From: Roseivirga sp. UBA7431
GTDB taxonomy: Bacteria; Bacteroidota; Bacteroidia; Cytophagales; Cyclobacteriaceae
DNA: 12,187 nt
Assembly: GCA_002477595.1 (NCBI GenBank)
Contig: DLQN01000083.1
Location: 268-12,454, forward strand
Direction: 5' to 3'
The notes below the pieces were generated by a model. It was not told where the DNA came from. It saw only the letters and a program-made list of their open reading frames with translations, and made no database searches. Each line of letters begins with the position of its first letter. Positions within the stretch are counted from its first letter, which is position 1. Positions 6,322-12,187 of the stretch are shown piece after piece. Position numbers and translations under genes: made by a program.

Positions 6322-8661
6322 ATGATGAGAAGACTTTGGCTTATGGCAATGGTAGTGACCTTTTTGGGGTCAAGTGCTTTTGCCCAAGTAGTTAATAGTA
6401 ATCACGGTAAGCGCTTTGAGCAGCTTGAGCGTATGTTGAGAGATCCAAGTGTATATAGAACGGCTTCGGGTGCTCCTGGATCACAATACTGGCAGCAGAA
6501 GGCTGATTTTAAAATTGAGGCGACTCTTGATGATGAAAATCAGCGTTTGACGGGTGCAGAAACCATCACTTACTACAACAACTCTCCGGATGCCCTCAGT
6601 TATTTATGGCTCGCTTTGGATGAAAACGTAAGACAACCAGATAATGATTCTTACAAATTTGAGCCAAGCAGCATTCGTCCAAGAATGTCTTATAGCCAAA
6701 TTGACGGCCTTGATGGGCATGACAACGACTGGGGTTTTCATATTATGGAAGTGAAAGATGCTAAGGGTGGTGATATGACCTATACCATCAATCAGACGAT
6801 GATGCGTATTGATTTAGCCACGCCATTAAAGGCAGGTCAAAAGATCGTATTTAGCATTAAGTGGTGGTATAATACTACACCGAGAGCTCTTTCTGGAGCA
6901 CGCGGAGGGCACGAATTCTTTCCAGAAGATGGAAACTACATTTATACAATCACGGGTTGGTTCCCAAGAATGGCGGTCTATTCAGATTTCCAAGGATGGA
7001 ATAATAAGCAGTTCACAGGAAGAGGCGAGTTTGCTTTGACTTTTGGTGACTACGATGTAAAAATGACTGTTCCTGCTGATCACGTAGTTGGATCTACAGG
7101 CGTTTTAGAAAATGCAAAATCAATCCTAACGGCAGCGCAACAAAAGAGATGGAGTCAGGCACAAAATGAATTTGTTGAGCCTGTTAAAATCGTTACGCTA
7201 GAAGAAGCTAAGGCCAATGAGAATTCTAAAGCGTCAGGAACAAAAACATGGCATTATAAAGCGGAGGATGTACGTGATTTTGCATGGACTTCTTCTAGAA
7301 AATTTGTCTGGGATGCCATGGCGGTCGACATTGAAGGTAGAGAAGACCACCCAATGGCGATGTCTTATTATGCAAAGGAAGCGTATGGTATTTACGAGCG
7401 ATACTCTACTAAAGCAGTAGCCCATACTTTGAAAACGTATTCAAACTTTACTATTCCTTATCCTTATCCAGTAGCTATTTCAGTAGAAGCATCAAATGGT
7501 ATGGAGTACCCAATGATCTGCTTTAACTATGGAAGAACGTTGGAAGATGGCACTTACGCGGAGTCTACAAAGTACGGTGCAATTGGCGTGATCATCCACG
7601 AGGTAGGTCACAACTTCTTCCCAATGATTGTTAACTCTGATGAGCGTCAATGGACTTGGATGGATGAGGGTTTAAATACTTTCGTTCAGTACTTAACGGA
7701 GCAAGAGTTTGATCCGAACTACCCTCATAGAAGAGGGCCGGCACACAAAATCGCTCCTTACATGGCTTTGCCAAAAGATCAGTTGGAGCCTATCATGACC
7801 AATTCAGAAAACATTGTTGGTTTCGGAAATAACGCTTATGCGAAAGCAGCTACAGGCTTGAATATCCTTCGTGAAACCATCATGGGTCGCGAATTATTTG
7901 ACTTCGCTTTCAAAGAGTATGCGAAAAGATGGGCATTTAAACACCCAACGCCAGATGATCTATTTAGAACCTTAGAAGATGCTTCTGCAGTAGATATCGA
8001 CTGGTTTATCCGTGGATGGTACTTCACCATCGACAATGTTGATATAGCCATTGACGATGTAAAATGGTACCAGCTTGATACTAAAAATCCTGAAGTTGAA
8101 TTCCCTATTCTTAGAGAAGAAGCCGAGGGGGCTCAAAGTGATCTTGCTGCTAAAAGAAACCGAGCAGAGGGTAGAAAGATGTATGTTGAAGAAGACAAGA
8201 GGTTACAAGACTTCTACTATTCTTACGATCAGTTCGAAGTAACTGACGAAGCGAAAACTGCTTACCAAAGATTTGATACAACGCTTTCCGATGAGGAGCG
8301 CGCCATTCTTGGTGACAAAGCAAACTTCTATGAGATTGACTTTTCAAATGTTGGTGGACTGGTAATGCCATTGATTATTGAGTGGACATTCGCTGACGGA
8401 ACGAAAGAGGTGGATAGGATTCCAGCATACATCTGGAGAAAGAATGAAGATAAAGTCACTAAAGCCTTTATGAAAACTAAGCAGGTGGTGCAGATCAGAC
8501 TCGATCCAGACAGAGAAACTGCTGATACTAATGAAGACAACAACTACTTCCCGGCGAACAACAAGCCTAACCGCTTCGAGCTGTTCAAAGGACGTGGTGG
8601 AGCTGCTAGAGGACAAGCTTCAGGTTCTAACCCAATGCAAAAAGCAGGCGGAGGAAAATAA
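6322..8661 (+). CDS. Secreted M1 family zinc metallopeptidase
   Basis: The product has 779 residues with a clear signal peptide (RRLWLMAMVVTFLGSSAFAQ), so it acts outside the cytoplasm. The zinc site is HEVGH (426-430) with the third ligand E449 in MDEGLNTF, the standard 18-residue spacing of M1. GMEYP at 393-397 takes the place of the GAMEN motif that binds the substrate amino end. Y506 in NAYAKAATGL is a good candidate for the catalytic Tyr. An N-terminal beta domain precedes the catalytic domain. The C-terminal part ends in a segment rich in Asp/Asn (DRETADTNEDNNYFP, about 729-743) and then a Gly/Ala/Ser-rich tail with no obvious type IX secretion sorting domain. It is predicted to remove N-terminal residues from peptides. 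It lies 13 bp behind HupE and ends before a strong terminator. ATG at 6325 is an alternative start. Confidence 0.95.
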   Translation: MMRRLWLMAMVVTFLGSSAFAQVVNSNHGKRFEQLERMLRDPSVYRTASGAPGSQYWQQKADFKIEATLDDENQRLTGAETITYYNNSPDALSYLWLALDENVRQPDNDSYKFEPSSIRPRMSYSQIDGLDGHDNDWGFHIMEVKDAKGGDMTYTINQTMMRIDLATPLKAGQKIVFSIKWWYNTTPRALSGARGGHEFFPEDGNYIYTITGWFPRMAVYSDFQGWNNKQFTGRGEFALTFGDYDVKMTVPADHVVGSTGVLENAKSILTAAQQKRWSQAQNEFVEPVKIVTLEEAKANENSKASGTKTWHYKAEDVRDFAWTSSRKFVWDAMAVDIEGREDHPMAMSYYAKEAYGIYERYSTKAVAHTLKTYSNFTIPYPYPVAISVEASNGMEYPMICFNYGRTLEDGTYAESTKYGAIGVIIHEVGHNFFPMIVNSDERQWTWMDEGLNTFVQYLTEQEFDPNYPHRRGPAHKIAPYMALPKDQLEPIMTNSENIVGFGNNAYAKAATGLNILRETIMGRELFDFAFKEYAKRWAFKHPTPDDLFRTLEDASAVDIDWFIRGWYFTIDNVDIAIDDVKWYQLDTKNPEVEFPILREEAEGAQSDLAAKRNRAEGRKMYVEEDKRLQDFYYSYDQFEVTDEAKTAYQRFDTTLSDEERAILGDKANFYEIDFSNVGGLVMPLIIEWTFADGTKEVDRIPAYIWRKNEDKVTKAFMKTKQVVQIRLDPDRETADTNEDNNYFPANNKPNRFELFKGRGGAARGQASGSNPMQKAGGGK

Positions 8662-8684
8662 GGCGACAAGAATTATTGTTGTGG

Positions 8685-8714
8685 AAGCCCGAGACAGATG
8701 TCTTGGGCTTTTTT
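8685..8714 (+). terminator. Intrinsic terminator of the HupE-M1 operon
   Basis: AAGCCCGAGAC (8685-8695) pairs with GTCTTGGGCTT (8700-8710) around a 4-base AGAT loop, with one G-T pair, followed by six T (8709-8714). It begins 23 bases after the M1 stop. The T run overlaps the stop codon (8713-8715) of the convergent cysteine-cluster gene. On the minus strand the hairpin is not followed by a T run, so it probably works for plus-strand transcripts only. Confidence 0.8.
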
Positions 8715-9318
8715 ATGCGCTTAACTTTCCTGAGGCAGGAGGCAGCCGATAGGCGTAATAACTCATGACAACTTCCATTGCCTCTTTAAGGGCCTGATTA
8801 ATTGGCATTAGTTTGGTGCCTAGGTCGGGGTCAATGCTTCTAATTTGAAAATAATAGTCGTTCATCATGGGAACGCTCTTGCCTTCAGCAATAGAGGCAT
8901 TGATCGAAGCGACCTGGTCAGGGGACTGTGTTTTTAAAGGAAGGCAAGTCACAAAAGTTGTTTTACCATACTTGTCCCTGATAGCGGAGTAAGCGAATAG
9001 CCTACAAATTAATCCTCGGAATTTATATTCTGAGCAACTGCCCTTGACGAGAGAATCCTTAGTGGGTGAAAAAATAGCGCAGGTAGAAGTATTTCTTGTT
9101 AAAAGAAGATCGTATTGTTCTTCTATGCGATTAGTCAGGAACAAATGGAAAGCGTAGGGAAGAAATTCTAGCGGGCTGGCCTCAATATCCGGCTTGAAAC
9201 AGCACTTACCGCAACCAGCAATACAGTGGAGTCCGCTTGTGGTTTGAAGGGAGGCGATTTCATTGTCGAGGGAAGCAAAAATCTGTTCGACCGCCTTCAC
9301 TTTGTTGATTATTGACAT
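8713..9318 (-). CDS. YkgJ family cysteine cluster protein
   Basis: The product has 201 residues, no signal peptide and no membrane segment, so it is cytoplasmic. Eight Cys are spread in the order expected for the YkgJ/CxxCxxCC family: C32, C36, C39 and C40 (CIAGCGKCC), then C80, C95 (GSCSEY), C105 (GLICRLF) and C125. Such clusters are believed to bind zinc or an iron-sulfur centre; biochemical function is not known. The first gap is three residues (CxxxCxxCC), slightly wider than the name motif. The ATG at 9318 begins MSIINKVKAVEQIF. It converges on the M1 gene with only the terminator between, and lies 61 bp downstream of the secreted unknown gene, so co-transcription is possible. Confidence 0.88.
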   Translation of the reverse strand: MSIINKVKAVEQIFASLDNEIASLQTTSGLHCIAGCGKCCFKPDIEASPLEFLPYAFHLFLTNRIEEQYDLLLTRNTSTCAIFSPTKDSLVKGSCSEYKFRGLICRLFAYSAIRDKYGKTTFVTCLPLKTQSPDQVASINASIAEGKSVPMMNDYYFQIRSIDPDLGTKLMPINQALKEAMEVVMSYYAYRLPPASGKLSA

Positions 9319-9379
9319 CTGTCGGTCACAAGGTAGGTGACTTAACGGCTAATCAACTAAGGCAAGTGATAATTTTGGG

Positions 9380-10126
9380 TCAGCGTACTTTCTTTGAAAG
9401 TGTCAATTCGCTTTTTGTTGGCGTTATTACTCCGTCTGTCACAGGGTAAAAAATTCCTTTAATTTTGCCTCCTCTTGTTTTGAACAAGTAAATGGTTCCA
9501 AGTTCTTGACCATCTCCCATTTCTGAAGTAGCGGGGAAGTCGTATTCGATTGCAGCTAACTTGCCTAAACTATAAGTAAAGTATATTTGACTATTTAAAC
9601 TTTTTCCGCTCGCCACTTGATAACTGCTGTCAGTGGTAAAAGAGATTTTTAAATCCTTTAATAGGCTGTTTTCTGAACGTATCTCCCATGATTCTTCAAG
9701 AAGAGTTGGTGTGGAAAACTTTTTTTCTTCAAAGGGAGAAAAATTGTAATATGTTGGTCTGTCGTCTAATGTAGACCTGAGTATAAGGCCGCCCTTGTTA
9801 TAGTCACCGAACAGGGTATCCCTTTGGCCATAGAGGTAAAGCGTTTCTTTATCAAGTTTTACGGTCCATCCTTCTTCTCCATCCCAGGAATGGCTTATGG
9901 CTGCATTAGTTTTCTGAAATTCAATGGTCATTAACCCGGAATTATAAAGAAAGGATGAGTCTTGAGGCTCATCACCAGCGAGTTCAAATGCTCCATCTAT
10001 TTCGACCATGGTGTACACTGGCTGTAGGGCCTTAACGTGAGTAAGTATCCACAGTCCTGAGGGTTGCTGTGCACAAATGCTAGCAGTTGAGCACATAAGA
10101 ACTAATATGATAAGTCTTTTCAGCAT
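9380..10126 (-). CDS. Secreted protein of unknown function, possibly lipocalin-like
   Basis: The product has 248 residues from the ATG at 10126; a TTG at 10132 would add two residues. The signal peptide is clear (LKRLIILVLMCSTASICAQQ). The mature part begins with SGLWILTHVK, a Gly-x-Trp entry resembling lipocalin-like domains, and continues as alternating beta-rich stretches (WTVKLDKETLYLYGQRDTLF, then YYNFSPFEEKKF, SWEIRSENSLL and IYLFKTRGGKIKGIFY). A second Trp-containing segment (SWEIRSE) mid-protein hints at two related halves. No catalytic motif is visible and I do not recognise the family. On the minus strand, TATATTTG (10137 to 10130) matches the -7 consensus but sits too close to the ATG and lacks a TTG at the right distance. 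Confidence 0.75.
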   Translation of the reverse strand: MLKRLIILVLMCSTASICAQQPSGLWILTHVKALQPVYTMVEIDGAFELAGDEPQDSSFLYNSGLMTIEFQKTNAAISHSWDGEEGWTVKLDKETLYLYGQRDTLFGDYNKGGLILRSTLDDRPTYYNFSPFEEKKFSTPTLLEESWEIRSENSLLKDLKISFTTDSSYQVASGKSLNSQIYFTYSLGKLAAIEYDFPATSEMGDGQELGTIYLFKTRGGKIKGIFYPVTDGVITPTKSELTLSKKVR

Positions 10127-10156
10127 GCTCAAATATAAGTGAAAAGGTTGCTTTGG

Positions 10157-10306
10157 CTAAGGTTGGGTCAGTTTTGCGAACTGAGTGCGCCAAGTCTTTT
10201 TGCATTTAATAAAAAACAGTGCGCCTATTAACGTTATAAGTGCTGTTGCAATAACACTTGACGTGCTGATGATGAGAATTGCGATAATGAGTTTTAACCG
10301 TTGCAT
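10157..10306 (-). CDS. Possible 49-residue single-pass membrane protein
   Basis: An ATG-to-TAG frame in the 279-285 bp gap encodes a basic start (MQRLKL), one long hydrophobic segment of about 27 residues (residues 6-33) and a basic tail containing KCKKTWR. That shape (short N-terminus, one membrane helix, positive tail) is typical of real small membrane proteins. It lies 30 bp upstream of the secreted unknown gene on the same strand. Upstream on the minus strand is an AGGAG-containing stretch but no convincing promoter. It may be chance, since hydrophobic codons are common in AT-rich DNA. Confidence 0.35.
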   Translation of the reverse strand: MQRLKLIIAILIISTSSVIATALITLIGALFFIKCKKTWRTQFAKLTQP

Positions 10307-10411
10307 TACTTTGAGTATTTGATGACTCAAATGTGCAATGAGTAGGACACTCCTATAAATTATACTTGCCGAATCGTAGAATCAAGTGGATGAACCGTAG
10401 GGAAGCCTTGC
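10307..10411. other. Intergenic region with no assigned element
   Basis: About 105 bp between the response regulator stop and the micro-ORF start. I see no terminator hairpin with a T run for the kinase/regulator operon. On the minus strand there is a TTGATT ... TATAAT pair with a 15-base spacer (10342-10375), but it does not fit the Bacteroidota promoter pattern and is weak evidence. Confidence 0.3.
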
Positions 10412-11158
10412 TTAATACTTCAACACCTCCTTTAACTTGCTATGTCCGCTGCGGCTCACTGGTAATTTGATACCTGTTTTGAGAGAGAGCAGGTAAGAGT
10501 CCTTTTCGTAAAGCTCTAGCTTTTCGATTTGCTTTACGTTGACGATGTGCGATCGGTGTATCCGAACAAACTCCCCAAGAGGAAGTCTATTTTCTAAGTA
10601 CTTCATGCGAAGCAGTTTTAAGAACTTGCCCACTTCTGAATGAATGGCTACATAGTCGTCTTGTGCCTCGAAGTGTGAGATCGATTCAAGTGGAAGGATC
10701 TGGATTTTATTCCCCGTTTTCACCACTATACGGTCCAGGGATTCGTCACTTTCAGCTCTCGTTTCTTGAAGAGTTTCGAGTTCGGCTTTGGCCACTCCTT
10801 TGGTTCCTATTTTTGTTTTGGCTTTTTCAACCGCCTCACTAAAGCGAGATTCGGCATAAGGTTTCAACAGGTAATCCGTAGCATTTAGCTCAAATGCTTT
10901 GATGGCATATTGATCGAAGGCGGTGCTAAAAATGACTACAGGAGGCTCTTCCAATAGCTCGAGCATTTCGAAACCAGTGATCTTAGGCATCTGCACGTCT
11001 AAGAAAATCATATCTGGCTTATGCTCTTGAATTGCCTTTAGGCCCTGAAATCCATCACTACATTCGGCAATCACTTCAATGTCATCAAACTTCTTTAAGT
11101 AGGCCTTGATGAGGTCTCTTGCTAAACTTTCGTCATCAATAATAATGGCTCGTATCAT
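10412..11158 (-). CDS. LytTR family response regulator
   Basis: The product has 248 residues. Residues 1-115 are a receiver domain with the acidic pocket D8/D9, phospho-acceptor D54 (IFLDVQMP), T79 (FSTAFDQYA) and K99 (LLKPYAES). Residues 116-142 are a Glu/Lys-rich linker. Residues about 143-245 are a LytTR DNA-binding domain, including the ISHFEAQDDYVAIH segment and EFVRIHRSHIVNVKQI at 196-211. It should be a cytoplasmic transcription factor activated by phosphotransfer from the kinase encoded just upstream. Its ATG overlaps the kinase stop by four bases (ATGA), so the two are translationally coupled. No target gene or LytTR binding repeat was recognised in the window. Confidence 0.95.
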   Translation of the reverse strand: MIRAIIIDDESLARDLIKAYLKKFDDIEVIAECSDGFQGLKAIQEHKPDMIFLDVQMPKITGFEMLELLEEPPVVIFSTAFDQYAIKAFELNATDYLLKPYAESRFSEAVEKAKTKIGTKGVAKAELETLQETRAESDESLDRIVVKTGNKIQILPLESISHFEAQDDYVAIHSEVGKFLKLLRMKYLENRLPLGEFVRIHRSHIVNVKQIEKLELYEKDSYLLSLKTGIKLPVSRSGHSKLKEVLKY

Positions 11159-12187
11159 AAGTCGGTTGCGATTTGAGGGATATCCAATCTAACGGTGAAT
11201 AAGTTATCAGTCTTCTCAGTAAATACCAATTGAGGTACGCCATAAACCAACCTTAGACGTTCTCCTACATTTTTCAACCCTATCCCTTTTCCTTTCTTGC
11301 CAGTCGCTTGCGGATCAAATTGATTTGTAATTTCTACCCTAAGAATGTTTTGATCTTGCCAAGTCTTTAAGCTTACCGTTACTTTTTCCAGGCTCTCATA
11401 GATTCCATGCTTGATGGCATTCTCGAAAAGCGGCTGAAGAATCAGGTTAGGAAGTTTAAGGTGAAGCGATTCTTTGCTGATATCGGTTTTAACGGATAGG
11501 CGATCGCCAAAACGTACTTTTTCAATGTCTAAGTAAAGGATGATATTGTTCAGCTCATCTTCCATGGTATTCATTTGATCGTTATCTTTTTCAAGGGAAT
11601 ACCTGAGAAATTCAGAGAGCTTGATGACCATTTCCCTTGCCTTTTCTGGAGAGATGATGGTCAATGAAGCAATTGAATTAAGGCTATTGAAAATAAAGTG
11701 AGGGTTGATTTGAGACTTCAACATCTCCAACTCAGAACTTTTGAGCATGGTTTCTAGCTGTGACCTTTCGTTCGTCTTTTGGTTTAGGTCGTCATAATAG
11801 AGAATAAGATAATAGACCAGTATGATGATGGAATAATACATAAGACCTAGCGCTGCTCGCCAAGGAATGGACTCGATGAGAAAATTTATGTATTCTTCGT
11901 CAGCCAAAACGCTTGTAAGAATGCTTTTGGATAAGAAAATGGCGAGTGAAACGGATAGTACTAAGGCTGCCAAATGGCTCACAACTAGATTGAGCAGTTG
12001 AGATTTTTCAAAGGAGTTGTAGCGTACATTAAACCAATAAGCCAAACCTAAGCCGAAGAAGATGCCGTTGAACACGAGGCTATCTAAAGCGGCAGTCTTT
12101 GCTTCAAAGTCGTAGAAATAGAAAAGCGCAAAGGCGAATAGGGCACAGATCACTAGCCAGGTGATGGAATAAATGATTATGCTCTTA
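11155..12187 (-). CDS. LytS-type sensor histidine kinase (5' end cut by window)
   Basis: The frame stays open to the window edge, 11 whole codons beyond the GTG at 12153, and the upstream codons extend the first membrane segment (IIIYSITWLV), so the true start lies outside. Counting from 12153, four membrane segments lie at about 1-14 (with its upstream extension), 27-45, 53-75 and 101-120. A coiled linker follows, then the His_kinase domain with phospho-acceptor H152 in NPHFIFNSLN, and a HATPase_c domain with N-box PLFENAIKHG (241-250) and G-box GKGIGLKNVGERLR (288-301). The usual DxGxG box is replaced by an Asn (VEITNQF), as is common in this family. There is no periplasmic sensor domain, so the signal may be sensed in the membrane. 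The partner is the LytTR regulator that follows. Confidence 0.93.
   Translation of the reverse strand, partial: KSIIIYSITWLVICALFAFALFYFYDFEAKTAALDSLVFNGIFFGLGLAYWFNVRYNSFEKSQLLNLVVSHLAALVLSVSLAIFLSKSILTSVLADEEYINFLIESIPWRAALGLMYYSIIILVYYLILYYDDLNQKTNERSQLETMLKSSELEMLKSQINPHFIFNSLNSIASLTIISPEKAREMVIKLSEFLRYSLEKDNDQMNTMEDELNNIILYLDIEKVRFGDRLSVKTDISKESLHLKLPNLILQPLFENAIKHGIYESLEKVTVSLKTWQDQNILRVEITNQFDPQATGKKGKGIGLKNVGERLRLVYGVPQLVFTEKTDNLFTVRLDIPQIATDL

Noticed and set aside
7217..8616. Short frames of 63-90 codons on both strands inside the M1 peptidase
   Set aside because: They are out-of-frame readings of a well-supported gene.
8531..8752. A 73-codon plus-strand frame across the M1 end
   Set aside because: It runs through the terminator hairpin and into the opposing YkgJ gene, and its sequence is low in information.
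10130..10137. TATATTTG on the minus strand as a promoter for the secreted unknown gene
   Set aside because: It matches the -7 consensus, but transcription would begin at or inside the ATG and there is no TTG at a suitable distance upstream.
10342..10375. TTGATT/TATAAT pair on the minus strand as a promoter
   Set aside because: The spacer is only 15 bases and the pattern is the sigma-70 type of Proteobacteria, not the Bacteroidota type; likely chance in AT-rich DNA.
1..12187. CRISPR arrays, tRNA or rRNA genes, transposases, phage genes and toxin-antitoxin pairs
   Set aside because: No regular repeat arrays, tRNA-like cloverleafs, integrase or transposase motifs were seen on either strand by reading.

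Overview
The window looks like ordinary chromosomal DNA from a member of the Bacteroidota, most likely a marine Cytophagales-type bacterium. The evidence is the gene content: a secreted M14 carboxypeptidase with an amidotransferase-like tail, an M1 metallopeptidase of the Bacteroidota type, a DUF6702 protein next to HupE/UreJ, a DUF4163/DUF3298 lipoprotein, and a LytS/LytTR pair. Shine-Dalgarno-like sites are scarce, one promoter fits the Bacteroidota TTG/TAnnTTTG pattern, and the base composition is moderately AT-rich. No tRNA, rRNA, CRISPR array, insertion sequence or phage gene was seen. The genus is not determined.

Layout, left to right. (1) Positions 1-2390, minus strand: a large secreted M14 zinc carboxypeptidase, cut at its C-terminal end by the window edge. 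(2) 2491-3816, plus strand: a secreted protein of unknown function followed 15 bp later, in the same frame, by a 2H phosphoesterase (2'-5' RNA ligase family) with a non-ATG start. (3) 3801-5639, minus strand: a tightly packed three-gene operon transcribed DUF6702 protein, then DUF4163/DUF3298 lipoprotein, then YceI protein. Its last gene overlaps the phosphoesterase tail to tail by 16 bp. (4) 5724-8661, plus strand: HupE/UreJ membrane protein then M1 metallopeptidase, divergent from the DUF6702 operon and ended by a good intrinsic terminator. (5) 8713-10126, minus strand: a YkgJ-type cysteine-cluster protein and a secreted beta-rich protein of unknown function, with an untracked 49-codon membrane micro-ORF just upstream at 10157-10306. 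(6) 10412-12187, minus strand: a LytTR response regulator preceded by its LytS-type histidine kinase (4 bp overlap), the kinase being cut at its N-terminus by the window edge.

How the genes fit together. Most products are exported or in the envelope: two peptidases, three signal-peptide proteins of unknown role, one lipoprotein and one membrane transporter-like protein. The most coherent group is DUF6702 / HupE / M1 around a short shared intergenic region at 5640-5723. It may be an envelope metal-handling or peptide-processing unit, but that is inference. The LytS/LytTR pair is a complete signalling module whose target is not visible here. I found no convincing undescribed system. The items most worth checking are the DUF6702/HupE/M1 neighbourhood with its promoter, the micro-ORF, and the non-ATG, same-frame junction at 3237-3268.
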